Below, in pieces: positions 1 to 9,500 of a stretch of DNA of 64,000 bases. The stretch is taken from the NCBI RefSeq assembly GCF_010093125.1, contig NZ_NMZQ01000025.1:16015-80014 (forward strand), read 5' to 3'. Within the stretch, counting starts at the first letter, position 1. Each line of letters begins with the position of its first letter. Both the position numbers and the translations under genes were made by a program. This stretch comes from Veillonella sp. R32. Its GTDB lineage: Bacteria; Bacillota; Negativicutes; Veillonellales; Veillonellaceae. Below the pieces are notes generated by a model that was not told the DNA's origin, did not search any database, and was given only the letters and a program-made list of their open reading frames with translations.

Positions 1-1
1 T

Positions 2-1318
2 GTAACATTAAGCTGGCCAATTTTTATCGAAATTTTCTTACAAATGTTGATTGGTAATATTGATCAGTTTATGATGAGTCATTATTCCCAAGAAGCCGTA
101 GCGGCCGTAGCGAATGCAAATCAGATTATGAATATTTTCATTTTCCTGATTACGGTTATGAGTACGGCCTGTACCATCTTAATAGCGCAATATTTAGGGG
201 CTAAAAACCCAGATAAAATTAATGAAGTGTGTACAGTTAGTGTAGCCTTTAACTTTGTTTTCAGTAGTTGTGCCGCTGCGTTTATTCTAGTCTTTCACCG
301 CCTTTTATTTGAATGGTTAGGCGTGCCAGAAGAAATTATTGAAGAAACGAGTCTATATATGACGATTGTGGCCTGTAGTATTCCTATTACGGGGATTTAT
401 ACGGCCTTTGTAGCTACCTTTAGAGGCTTTTCACTACCTGTTATTACTATGTGCGTAGCGTTAGTCATGAATGTAGTCCATATTTTCAGTAACTTAGTAT
501 TAATTTATGGTTGGGGTCCGATTCCGTCTTTAGGGGTACTCGGTGTATCCGTATCTACCACATTAAGCAAAGGGCTAGGCTTATTATTAGTATATTATCT
601 TTTCCGTACACAATTGTCAGTGAAATTATCCTGGTCCTATTTGAAACCATTCCCGAAGGAAACGCTGAAACGTTTGCTTCACATTGGAGTGCCTTCTGGT
701 GGCGAAACCTTATCGTATCAGCTGTCGCAGACAACAATTATGAAAATGGTTAATATCTTTGGGATTGTGGTGATTAATACTAAGGTATATGCATATATTA
801 TTTCCATGTTCTGCTATATGTATACCATTGCCCTTGCCAATGCGGCGCAGATTATTGTAGGCTTCTTAGTAGGCGCCGATCGAGAAGATGAAATATCGTC
901 GCGCGTATGGCGTACTATGTGGCTTGGTATGGCTATTAGTATTGGTTTATCTACTACATTTTATCTTCTAAGCGATTATATTTTTGCGTTCTTTACCACG
1001 GACCAAGAGATTATAGCGCTAGGTAAAACAATCTTGTTTATTGAAATCTTTTTAGAAATTGGTCGCTCTGTGAACATTATTATGGTACAATGTTTGCAGG
1101 CTGCCGGTGATATTCGGACGCCAATGATTGTAGGTATCTTTGGTATGTGGCTCTGTGCCGTTAACTTGTCTTATATCCTAGGCATTTGGCTAGGTTGGGG
1201 GCTAGTGGGGATTTGGATTGCTATGGCCATTGATGAAGGAGTGCGCGCTATTATTTTTGTATGGCGTTGGCACAGTGGTAAGTGGAAGAATCGCAAGCTC
1301 ATTGAAGAGACTGCGTAG
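2..1318 (+). CDS. MATE family efflux transporter, 5' end outside window
   Basis: Multidrug/Na+ antiporter of the MATE family in the inner membrane. The reading frame is open from base 2, before the first ATG at 44, and the upstream residues (VTLSWPIFIEIFLQ) match the usual first helix of MATE proteins, so the true start lies left of the window. About 430 residues are visible, with around eleven hydrophobic helices arranged as two homologous bundles; GVPSGGETLSYQLSQ opens the second half. The substrate cannot be told from sequence. The gene ends 53 bases before tyrA on the same strand. Family assignment is safe; function in this cell is open. Confidence 0.9.
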   Translation, partial: VTLSWPIFIEIFLQMLIGNIDQFMMSHYSQEAVAAVANANQIMNIFIFLITVMSTACTILIAQYLGAKNPDKINEVCTVSVAFNFVFSSCAAAFILVFHRLLFEWLGVPEEIIEETSLYMTIVACSIPITGIYTAFVATFRGFSLPVITMCVALVMNVVHIFSNLVLIYGWGPIPSLGVLGVSVSTTLSKGLGLLLVYYLFRTQLSVKLSWSYLKPFPKETLKRLLHIGVPSGGETLSYQLSQTTIMKMVNIFGIVVINTKVYAYIISMFCYMYTIALANAAQIIVGFLVGADREDEISSRVWRTMWLGMAISIGLSTTFYLLSDYIFAFFTTDQEIIALGKTILFIEIFLEIGRSVNIIMVQCLQAAGDIRTPMIVGIFGMWLCAVNLSYILGIWLGWGLVGIWIAMAIDEGVRAIIFVWRWHSGKWKNRKLIEETA

Positions 1319-1371
1319 TAGGGAGTTTTGTGAAAATTTTCTTTCACAAGGCTCAAGGAAGGATGTACGTT

Positions 1372-2235
1372 ATGAAACGGATTGTAGGCATTATTGGACT
1401 TGGATTATTAGGTGGTTCACTAGCAAAAGGATTAGCGTCGCATCCCGATTACGAGGTAATTGGGTATGCACGGCGCTCACATATAGGGGCTCAAGCGGTA
1501 GCAGACGGCGCAGTAACAGCGGCGTATACAGACGCGCGAGTCGTGGCGGCACAAGCAGATATTTTAGTCTTTGCCCTGCCGCCAGATACAAATGCGAGGC
1601 TGTTTAAGGAGTTAGCTCCTTATATACGGCCTCGTACTCTTATAACTGATGTGTCCAGTACGAAGGCGAATTTTGCTCGTACAGTGAAACAAAATAGGCC
1701 CGTAGGGACTCATTTTGTTTCGATACATCCTATGGCAGGCTCTGAAAAAGGTGGCTATGCCATGGCTCATAGTGATTTATTTAAAGGCTGTACTTGGATT
1801 GTATTAACTGATGAAGCCGAGCCTAGTTGGAGCGAAGCGGGCGCTCGTGAATTAATTGCAATGGGCGAATTTTTAGGTGGCCGTGTTGAACAAATTGCCT
1901 TGGCGGATCATGATGGGTTTATGGCAACGGTGAGTCATATGCCGCATACTGTGGCTGCTATGGTAGCTACCATAGCTGGCGGTGATGAGCAAGGTGATTT
2001 GCGACTGCGCTTAGCGGCTGGTGGTTTCAGAGATATTACGCGCGTAGCCGGTGGCAATCCAGCTATGTGGCGAGAAATTATTACGAGCAATCGCCAAGAA
2101 GTAGTTAGAGCGTTATCACAATTAGATGAGCAGATATTACATATTAAAAATTTACTTTTGACCTCAGATGATGATACACTAGAGACGTATTTGAAAGTCG
2201 CTAAAACAATTCGCGATGACTTTTCCCACTTATAG
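1372..2235 (+). CDS. tyrA: Prephenate dehydrogenase TyrA
   Basis: NAD(P)-dependent oxidative decarboxylation of prephenate to 4-hydroxyphenylpyruvate in tyrosine synthesis, cytoplasmic. The Rossmann motif GIIGLGLLGGSLA lies at residues 6-18, DVSSTK at 93-98 and the family signature HPMAGSEKGGY at 119-129. I chose the ATG at 1372 because AAGGAAGG sits 9 bases upstream and the protein then begins MKRIVGIIG, as in the family. The longer frame from the GTG at 1330 and the ATG at 1363 have poorer spacing. At 287 residues this is a monofunctional TyrA without a C-terminal ACT domain or a fused chorismate mutase. The cobT-like gene begins about 10 bases downstream, so they are probably co-transcribed. 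Confidence 0.9.
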   Translation: MKRIVGIIGLGLLGGSLAKGLASHPDYEVIGYARRSHIGAQAVADGAVTAAYTDARVVAAQADILVFALPPDTNARLFKELAPYIRPRTLITDVSSTKANFARTVKQNRPVGTHFVSIHPMAGSEKGGYAMAHSDLFKGCTWIVLTDEAEPSWSEAGARELIAMGEFLGGRVEQIALADHDGFMATVSHMPHTVAAMVATIAGGDEQGDLRLRLAAGGFRDITRVAGGNPAMWREIITSNRQEVVRALSQLDEQILHIKNLLLTSDDDTLETYLKVAKTIRDDFSHL

Positions 2236-2244
2236 GAGGATATG

Positions 2245-3285
2245 ATGGGCTTATTTGAAGAGACTTGTAAAAAAATTACCCCCAAAGACACGAGCATTGG
2301 GGAAGCAGTACAAGCAGTATGGGATCGTGAAACACCTTATGGTAGTTATGGTAAATTAGTGGATATGGTGAAACAATATGCCATGGTAACACGGCAAGTA
2401 TCGCCAGAAATTCCTAAGCGTTGCATGATTATTGCGTGCGCCGATCATGGCGTAGCGGAAATGGGTGTCAGTGCCTATCCTATCGATGTAACAGTAGGGA
2501 TGACGCAAAACTACTTAATTCCTAAAGGGGCTGGCGCTAATGCGTTGGGCAATTATTGTGGTACCGATATGGAAGTCGTGGATGTAGGGATTAAAGCAGA
2601 TATGACTTGGGTACCCGGTTTGCGTCATAATAAAATTCGCATGGGTACGCGCAACTTTTTAAAAGAACCAGCCATGACTAAAGAGGAATGTATTCAAGCC
2701 ATGGAAGTGGGGATTGCCCTAGTTAATGAAAAAGTAGCCGAAGGGTATAATGTGTTCCTCGTTGGTGAAATGGGGATTGCCAATACTACGGCTAGTGCCG
2801 TTATGACTGCTAAATTTGCGGGGATTACCGCAGAACAGGCGACTGGACGAGGCACTAATATTTCTGATGAACGTTTGAAAGTAAAACAAAAGGTTGTTCA
2901 TGATGCATTAGTAAAATATGCTGACATCGATAAGAATGATGGCCTTGGAATTTTGCATTCCGTTGGTGGTTTAGAGTTTGCTTGCATTACGGGCATTATT
3001 TTAGGGGCAGCCGCTGCGCATGCTATGGTTATCATTGATGGCTTTAACACGACAGCCTGCGCTTTAGTGGCTCATACGATGGCACCAGCCAGCATGGATT
3101 ATGTTATGGCCTCTCATTTATCAGCTGAGAAAGCCCATGTACAGGCTTTAAAAACCTTGGGGCTAGAAGCGTATGTTAACCTTGGCCTTTGCTTAGGCGA
3201 AGCTTCGGGAGGTTCTATTCAAATGGGCATGTTAGACTTAGCGATTCGTATGTATCAAGAATTAGAAGGAGGGCACCAAGCATGA
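2245..3285 (+). CDS. CobT/ArsA-type lower-ligand phosphoribosyltransferase
   Basis: Nicotinate-nucleotide:base phosphoribosyltransferase family (CobT), which activates the lower-ligand base of cobamides to an alpha-riboside phosphate. It is 346 residues, the usual CobT length. ADHGV (66-70), GEMGIANTT (174-182) and CLGEASGGS (316-324) are visible; E319 falls where Salmonella CobT has its catalytic Glu317. AGGAGG five bases before the ATG at 2245 favours that start over the adjacent ATG at 2242. A second CobT homologue follows with an ATGA overlap. Such a tandem pair is known as ArsAB in Sporomusa ovata, where the two form a heterodimer able to attach phenolic bases. I infer the ArsA role here; ordinary CobT is the alternative. 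Confidence 0.85.
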   Translation: MGLFEETCKKITPKDTSIGEAVQAVWDRETPYGSYGKLVDMVKQYAMVTRQVSPEIPKRCMIIACADHGVAEMGVSAYPIDVTVGMTQNYLIPKGAGANALGNYCGTDMEVVDVGIKADMTWVPGLRHNKIRMGTRNFLKEPAMTKEECIQAMEVGIALVNEKVAEGYNVFLVGEMGIANTTASAVMTAKFAGITAEQATGRGTNISDERLKVKQKVVHDALVKYADIDKNDGLGILHSVGGLEFACITGIILGAAAAHAMVIIDGFNTTACALVAHTMAPASMDYVMASHLSAEKAHVQALKTLGLEAYVNLGLCLGEASGGSIQMGMLDLAIRMYQELEGGHQA

Positions 3286-4346
3286 GAACGTTTACGATTC
3301 AACCCTTGAATAAAGCGTGCATGGAGGCATGCCAACTTCGTGTAGATAACTTGACTAAGCCAATTTATAGTTTGGCTCAATTAGAAAAGATTGCTGTTCG
3401 ATTGGCTGGGATTTACAATGTGGAACAGCCAAACCATATTTCCAATAGTGTACTTATTTTTGCTGGTGATACAGCCGTAGATGGCATGCAGAATCATACG
3501 AAAGGACAAGAAAGCTTACAAGCAGTAACTCGCCTTGGTAGTGGTCATAGTGCGACTGAAGCGGCGGCTAGAAAATTAAAGGCTTCTGTTCATATCGTAG
3601 ATGTAGGGCTTGAACAGTCGACTGAGACCGTAAGTGGTGTCATTAATAAAAAGGTAGCCCCTGGCGCTAAATTCTTTGGCAAAGGGCCAGCTATGACAGT
3701 TGCTGAAATGGAAGACGCTCTCGAAGTAGGCTTTGCTATGGCTAAAGAATTGGCTAGTAAAGGCGTGCAAGCGGTAGCCTTAGGCAATGTAGGGGAACGT
3801 ACTTTATTGAGTGCCTTAGCCGTAACGGCAGCGATTACACAATATCCTATGATGGAATTGTTGACCGACAATGAATGTACCTTGTCTATTCAAGAAAAGG
3901 CGGAGCGCTTAACCGCTACATTAGCTAGATATGAGTTAACACCTGAAAAACCATTGCAGATTTTGCAATGTGTAGGTTCGCTTGATATAGCGGCTATGGT
4001 AGGCTTTTATTTGGGGGCGGCTGAAAATCGTTTGGCTGTTGTCTTTGATAATGCGGTTACCGGTGCTGCTTTATTAGTAGCTCATGCTATAAATCCGGCT
4101 GTAATGGATTTCGTATTCCAATCAGCGGCGTATAATGAGCCAGTTCACAAGGCTCAGATGAAATTCTTAGAAATTAGTCCATATTTATACTATAATCTCG
4201 AAATAGATGAAGCTTTGGGTTCGGTTATGGGCTTATCCGTAGTGGATGCAGCACTTCATATGTTAAATGATATGAAGACGTTTGGTGAAGCTACTGTAAC
4301 AGTGGCCGAAGATGGGCCTGGTAATAAACGCCAAGATGGTCGTTAA
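3282..4346 (+). CDS. Divergent CobT homologue, probable ArsB-like partner
   Basis: Second CobT-family protein, 354 residues, starting at the ATG that overlaps the previous stop (ATGA), which implies translational coupling. It is clearly homologous to its neighbour but altered at conserved sites: AGDTAVDG replaces the ADHG segment, and LGNVGERTLLSA replaces GEMGIANTTASA, while E310 (IDEALGSVMG) aligns with the catalytic Glu. The paired, unequal paralogues resemble the ArsAB heterodimer that makes phenolyl cobamides in Negativicutes. A role in activating phenol or p-cresol is inference. A C-terminal tail of about 25 residues beyond the CobT fold is rich in charged residues and Gly. Confidence 0.82.
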   Translation: MRTFTIQPLNKACMEACQLRVDNLTKPIYSLAQLEKIAVRLAGIYNVEQPNHISNSVLIFAGDTAVDGMQNHTKGQESLQAVTRLGSGHSATEAAARKLKASVHIVDVGLEQSTETVSGVINKKVAPGAKFFGKGPAMTVAEMEDALEVGFAMAKELASKGVQAVALGNVGERTLLSALAVTAAITQYPMMELLTDNECTLSIQEKAERLTATLARYELTPEKPLQILQCVGSLDIAAMVGFYLGAAENRLAVVFDNAVTGAALLVAHAINPAVMDFVFQSAAYNEPVHKAQMKFLEISPYLYYNLEIDEALGSVMGLSVVDAALHMLNDMKTFGEATVTVAEDGPGNKRQDGR

Positions 4347-4390
4347 GTAGAAATAGATGTATATGTATATGTATATATAAGGTGATTATT

Positions 4391-4428
4391 AAGTCTACTT
4401 AGATGAGAGCTGATTACTAAGTAGACTT
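4391..4428. repeat. 12-bp perfect inverted repeat between arsB-like gene and larC
   Basis: AAGTCTACTTAG (4391-4402) and its exact reverse complement CTAAGTAGACTT (4417-4428) are separated by 14 bases. No T run follows, so it is a poor terminator; an operator or RNA hairpin upstream of larC is possible. Just before it lies a short GTATAT microsatellite (about 4359-4380). Confidence 0.6.
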
Positions 4429-4467
4429 AGATTAGCGAATGTAAGAGTTTGAGATGAGGGAATGAGA

Positions 4468-5316
4468 ATGAGTACGTATTTACAAGGCCTATGTGCCTCA
4501 GGCATTAGTGGCAATATGATGATAGGGGCGCTGTTAGATTATGGCGTGCCGTTTCAATATCTACAAGATGCCTTACAGCCTTTAGGTCTTAGTGATTTTG
4601 AGTACCTCTGTGAGCCTGGTGAGAAGTTAGGCGTGGCAGGCACCTATTTTGATGTAAAACTTCATTCCCATTCCCACGCTCGACCTCGTTGGTTTAATCC
4701 GTTTAGTTGGCATAGCCACAAAGGGCGTCGTAATTATCCAGACATTAAGGTCTTAATTGAAGGTTCTTCATTGAGCCCCTGGGTCAAAGAGAAAGCCTTA
4801 GAGGCTTTCTTATACTTAGGTCAAGCGGAAGCTAAGGTTCATGAAACCACCCTTGAAAAAGTCCATTTTCACGAAGTGGGCGCTATTGATTGTATTATTG
4901 ATATTGTAGGCACTATGTGTTGCTTAGAGTATCTGGGCGTAACGGGGATTCGGTTCTCGCCCCTTCATGTGGGGCAGGGGAAGGTGCGTTGTGATCATGG
5001 TTTAATGGATATTCCTACACCAGCGACGGCCGCCTTACTAGAAGGATTTCCTACGTATGTGACGCCTGTTACTGGAGAATTGGTGACACCTACTGGAGCG
5101 ACGTTAGTTAAAACGTTAGCAGTGGATAGTGTCTCTGAAAATGAAGGTCAGTTGGCTAATGGTACTGCCATTGTGAAGCCTACGATTAATGAAACCAGGA
5201 TTCAAGAGTTGGTTATGATCATGATGTCAAAAGCGGATACAGCCTCTAAAAAGGGCGTAGGCTTAGGTTCTATGGATTTACCAATCCCTAATGTATTTAC
5301 CGTATTTGAAGCGTAA
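4468..5316 (+). CDS. larC: LarC1-type nickel-insertion protein (DUF111), no LarC2
   Basis: Homologue of the N-terminal part of LarC, the CTP-dependent enzyme that inserts nickel into the pincer cofactor of lactate racemase. Visible: GISGNMMIGALLDYG near the N-terminus, a His-rich loop (HSHSHARPRWFNPFSWHSH), VHFHEVGAIDCIIDIVG, and PTGATLVK. It stops at about 282 residues after DLPIPNVFTVFEA, exactly where the LarC1 half ends. In Lactobacillus plantarum LarC1 and LarC2 are joined by a programmed frameshift, but here no LarC2 reading frame follows in any frame before the tRNA operon. Start: GAGGG lies 7 bases before the ATG at 4468 (4462 is an alternative). It probably serves the larA gene at 60228. 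Confidence 0.85.
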   Translation: MSTYLQGLCASGISGNMMIGALLDYGVPFQYLQDALQPLGLSDFEYLCEPGEKLGVAGTYFDVKLHSHSHARPRWFNPFSWHSHKGRRNYPDIKVLIEGSSLSPWVKEKALEAFLYLGQAEAKVHETTLEKVHFHEVGAIDCIIDIVGTMCCLEYLGVTGIRFSPLHVGQGKVRCDHGLMDIPTPATAALLEGFPTYVTPVTGELVTPTGATLVKTLAVDSVSENEGQLANGTAIVKPTINETRIQELVMIMMSKADTASKKGVGLGSMDLPIPNVFTVFEA

Positions 5317-5521
5317 TACAGAGCCGTATAAGCTTCTTGGTCAGACAGTTTAAGCGTGTTATATTACGCATTATAAAAGGAATAAGCAGGGCTTTGTAAG
5401 GTGTGTAAAATTTTTGCCAAGAAATTTTTACAAAAGTGTTGACAGGTACTAGCTCTGTCTGTTATTATTATTAAGCGGTCAGGGACAAGACACTTTGAAT
5501 GGTGTCAAGTTAAAAAATATC

Positions 5522-5550
5522 TTGACAAAATATCGTTAACGGTGTAGAAT
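5522..5550 (+). promoter_or_regulatory. Promoter of the tRNA operon
   Basis: TTGACA (5522-5527), 17-base spacer and TAGAAT (5545-5550) lie 17 bases upstream of tRNA-Gly. A second, weaker candidate, TTGACA (5439-5444) with TATTAT (5463-5468), lies about 80 bases further upstream. Confidence 0.75.
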
Positions 5551-5567
5551 TGTTTCTGTTGTGAAAT

Positions 5568-5642
5568 GCGGAAATAGCTCAGCGGTAGAGCACCGCCTTG
5601 CCAAGGCGGGGGTCGCGAGTTCGAATCTCGTTTTCCGCTCCA
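5568..5642 (+). tRNA. tRNA-Gly (GCC)
   Basis: Full cloverleaf: acceptor GCGGAAA with TTTCCGC, anticodon loop TTGCCAA, T-loop GTTCGAATC and encoded CCA. First gene of a six-tRNA operon. Confidence 0.97.
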
Positions 5643-5649
5643 CTTTCAT

Positions 5650-5725
5650 TCCTCGATAGCTCAGTCGGTAGAGCAATCGGCTGTTAACCGATCGGTCGTA
5701 GGTTCGAGTCCTACTCGGGGAGCCA
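5650..5725 (+). tRNA. tRNA-Asn (GTT)
   Basis: Acceptor TCCTCGA pairs with TCGGGGA (one G-U), anticodon loop CTGTTAA, T-loop GTTCGAGTC, and CCA is encoded. Confidence 0.97.
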
Positions 5726-5759
5726 TTTTATTAACACAGGCTTGGTCCTTTGTATATAT

Positions 5760-5834
5760 AGGGGTATCGCCAAGCGGTAAGGCAACGGACTCTGACTCCG
5801 TCATTCAAAGGTTCGAATCCTTTTACCCCTGCCA
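5760..5834 (+). tRNA. tRNA-Gln (CTG)
   Basis: Acceptor AGGGGTA pairs with TACCCCT; the anticodon loop CTCTGAC gives anticodon CTG, reading CAG. CCA is encoded. The usual bacterial Gln isoacceptor is TTG, so this is the second one. Confidence 0.95.
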
Positions 5835-5844
5835 TTTTTTACAT

Positions 5845-5920
5845 GACTCACTAGCTCAGTTGGCAGAGCACCTGACTTTTAATCAGGGTGTCCCGCGTTC
5901 GAGTCGCGGGTGAGTCACCA
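5845..5920 (+). tRNA. tRNA-Lys (TTT)
   Basis: Acceptor GACTCAC pairs with GTGAGTC, anticodon loop CTTTTAA, CCA encoded. A tRNA-Lys with anticodon CTT lies on the minus strand near the right edge of the window. Confidence 0.97.
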
Positions 5921-5925
5921 CTTTT

Positions 5926-6000
5926 GGCCCGTTGGTCAAGCGGTTAAGACACCGCCCTTTCACGGCGGTATCGGGGGTTCGATTCCCCCACGGGTCACCA
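5926..6000 (+). tRNA. tRNA-Glu (TTC)
   Basis: Acceptor GGCCCGT pairs with ACGGGTC, anticodon loop CTTTCAC, T-arm GGGGGTTCGATTCCCCC, CCA encoded. Confidence 0.97.
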
Positions 6001-6006
6001 ACATAT

Positions 6007-6082
<76 letters not shown>

Positions 6083-6160
6083 AATTGCTGATTTTTGAAA
6101 GTGCTGTACTAAGTAGCTTATCAATTCAATAGAATATATGATTTTGAAAATATAACTATT

Positions 6161-6195
6161 AAGAGTAAAGGTTTAGCATGCCTTTACTCTTTTAT
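6161..6195 (+). terminator. Terminator of the tRNA operon
   Basis: An 11-bp perfect stem (AAGAGTAAAGG at 6161 with CCTTTACTCTT at 6181), a 9-base loop and a following T-rich stretch. The AT-rich bases from here to 6394 hold nothing else that I recognise. Confidence 0.85.
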
Positions 6196-6394
6196 TTTAT
6201 GAGTGATTAATGATACGAAAATTTAGTGTTATTATCATCTCTAATTCCCATATTAACAATTAGATATAAATTTAAGTGACTACCTCATCAATAAAATGTT
6301 AAAAATAAAAGAATTTTTAAGAAAATAAACGTAAGAAAATAGTAGAGAGTGTATAAAAATAATAATTAAAAATTTTAAAATAATTTGATTTAAT

Positions 6395-6424
6395 TTGACA
6401 AATATGTCATTATAATGATATAAG
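6395..6424 (+). promoter_or_regulatory. Probable promoter of the giant adhesin
   Basis: TTGACA (6395-6400), 18-base spacer and TATAAG (6419-6424). The -35 box lies inside the small palindrome TGACA-AATA-TGTCA. Transcription from here would give a 5' leader of about 140 bases, which contains a 9-codon reading frame (6539-6568) ending one base before the adhesin ATG. Confidence 0.6.
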
Positions 6425-6569
6425 TGCAGAATAGTAATATTTAATATGTTTTAAATGCAAAAGACTGTATAGTTTCTTTACTACTTGGGAGGGTTTAGTG
6501 AAGGTTGTGCAGGTTTTACGCAAGTAGGGGAACTATTAATGACTGCTTACATGAAAGGGGCGTGTTAGT

Positions 6570-9500
6570 ATGGATAAAAAAACAAGAGCACTTTTAGTGG
6601 CCACATTAGCTACTACGTCTGTTTTGTATACTGGGGGGGACTTTTAGCTGCTGACTTAACAGAAGATCAGCAAGCCGTGTATGATGCGGTGGTGGCGAAG
6701 TTTGGCAAAGATATTACCGAGTTACAAGGGTGGACAAGAGATTTATATATTAAGAGTGAAGCTATGCCAACGCCTGGCACAGGAAAAGGCGTCGCATTAG
6801 GCAAAGACTCTGTAGCGAAAAGTGAATCAGCTGTTGCCATTGGTAATGGGGCGAACGCGAGTGAAGAAGAGTATGCTAATATAGCGATAGGTTCTGCTGC
6901 TCAGGCCTTAGGTGGTAGTACTGTAGCTATAGGTAGTGGAGCCCAATCGATGACGGGAGGAGCTGTCGCTATTGGCACCAATGTAACGTTAACAGACGAA
7001 AATAGCCATGGGAGTACAAACTCCATTGGTATTGGTCACAGCATACATAGTAATGGCATACGTTCTATTTTAATAGGTGAAGATATAGGAAGAGATGCAC
7101 CTAATGAGTATGGCTATATGGTTGGCATTGGTTATAAAGTCAATCCAAGTTATGATTCAGTGGCTATTGGTAGCTTTTCAAGTACTAAAGGCAGTGGCGT
7201 TGCTATTGGTGCGGGATCTCACACATTAGCTGATAATGGTGTGGCCATTGGGTTTACAAGTTTTTCAGCTAGTCCGAACTCTGTAGCATTAGGACATAAT
7301 TCCTATGCTTATACTGGTAATGCAGCAGCTAAGTCGTATTTAAGTAATGAAGATTTTAGTGCTGAGAATGGTGTAGTAGCCATAGGCAATAATTTTGAAT
7401 TAAATTTGGGAGATGAGAAGGCACCTATCAATCATCGCCGGATTACTGGTGTAGCTGGTGGTGCTGATGAATACGATGCAGTTAATGTGAAACAACTTCA
7501 GGCATTGAGTTCAGATGTAGACACACGAATTGCCAATAAAATGAGTACCATTAGCGGTAGTGGTGTAGAGTACATTGATATTAGTTCCAATGAAGACGGT
7601 AATAAAGATAACTCCGGTGCTACTGGTACAGATTCTATCGCTATTGGCCCTAATGCAACGGCTAAATCTACTAATACGGTAGCAATTGGCTCTAAGGTCA
7701 CAGCGGCTACTGACAATGCTATTGTAATTGGTAGCAATATTACTGATGGCAATGGTGTTGTTATTGGGGTAAGCTCTGCAGCAACTTCAGATAATAGTAT
7801 TGCTATTGGTGTAGAAGCGGATGCATCTGGTAGTGCTAGAAATACAGCGGTAGGTTGGAAATCTAAAGCTACTGGTGACTATAGTGTGGCCTATGGTCAA
7901 AATAGTAAGGCCTTAGGAGAGTCTTCAGTTGCACTCGGTACAAGTGTAACCGCTAATGGTAAAGCTGGCATTGCTATTGGTAATGCGGCTGTAAGCAACA
8001 CGGAAACTAAAACGGAATCTTCGATTGCCATTGGTGATAGAGCGACTGCTGAAAGTAATGCAGGGGTTGCTATAGGGAGTAGAACAACTGGTTCTGGTGA
8101 CAGAAGTACAGCTTTAGGATTTTTTGCCACATCAAGCGGTAAAAATGCTACTGCATTAGGGGCAAATTCTGAAGCAGCAGGGCTCAGTAGTGTGGCTATG
8201 GGTTCTAGTGCTAAGGCAGAAGCTGAACGTTCCATTGCTATCGGTTCGAGTTCTGTTGCTGATAGAGCGGCCGGTACATTTGGTTATTCACCTGAGACTG
8301 GCACATTTGCAGATGAGGGTGAAGTAATCGTCTATTTAGGCAAAGTTGATGAATACAATGAGTTGACAACAAAAGCTTTGGCTAAACAGGAAGAAATGCT
8401 GCAGAAAAAAGCAGCCGCTGATGCTAATCCTAAAGATAAGGCATTATATAAAGCTGCTGTTCAAGCTCGAAATGAACTCTATGCGATTTTAGATGAACAA
8501 GATAAATTAAGTAGAGCTTATAAAGCTGGCTTAGGAGCTGTTTCCGTAGGTAATGACTTAAAGACACGTCAGATTACTAACGTTGCAGCTGGCACCGAGG
8601 ATACTGATGCAGTTAACGTGGCACAGCTTAAAGCGTTGAATAATAAAGTAGATGCGAATGCAATTGAATATGTATCTATTAAATCCACTGAAGCAGGTAA
8701 CAAGGACAATTCTGGTGCAACAGGCACTGACTCTTTAGCGATTGGTCCTAATGCAAGCGCTAGTGCCAATAATACGGTAGCCCTAGGATCTAATGTAACA
8801 GCAGGGATTAATAATGCCATTGTAATAGGTAGCGATATTACTGATGGCAAAGGTGTTGTTATTGGGGTAAGCTCAGCAGCTGCATCAGAACTTAGTGTTG
8901 CCATTGGTAAAGGGGCTGTAGCTGGTGATGCACAGCAAGCCGATGTAGCTATTGGTAACTATGCTAAGGCTAGAGGACTGAGTGTGGCTATTGGTGATGG
9001 TGCAAATGCTTTTGACATTAGTGATTCAACAAGTGATGCGAATGGCCTTTCTGTAGCTATTGGTTCCAAGGCGAAGGCTACAGGGCAAGGTGGTGTAGCT
9101 GTAGGTAATTTGGCATCTGCAGCATTCCAATCTAATGCTATGGGCGGACAAGCTAAAGCGATTGGCCGAAATACAGTGGCTATTGGTGATACCTCTGAGG
9201 CTAGTGGTGCAGGAGCTATGGCACTTGGCACTCGTAGTAAAGCATCAGATACATTTGGGGTGGCTTTAGGCATGGAAGCAGAAGCCACAAAATCTAGTAG
9301 TATTGCGATTGGGGCCCAAACAAAAGCTAATGGTGGCTGGTCACTAGCTGTAGGTAGAAGTACAGTAGCTAGTGGGGAAATGACAACTGCTTTAGGTTAT
9401 AAAACAACTGCAGCTGGAGCTCGTTCTATTGCTATTGGTCCATGGGCTAATACCTCAGAAGGCAGTTATGGTACAGCTATAGGTTATAATGCAAAAACTA

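Noticed and set aside
6539..6568. Nine-codon upstream frame before the adhesin ATG
   Set aside because: It could couple translation, but it has no good ribosome binding site and its length is easily due to chance; kept only as a remark at the promoter.
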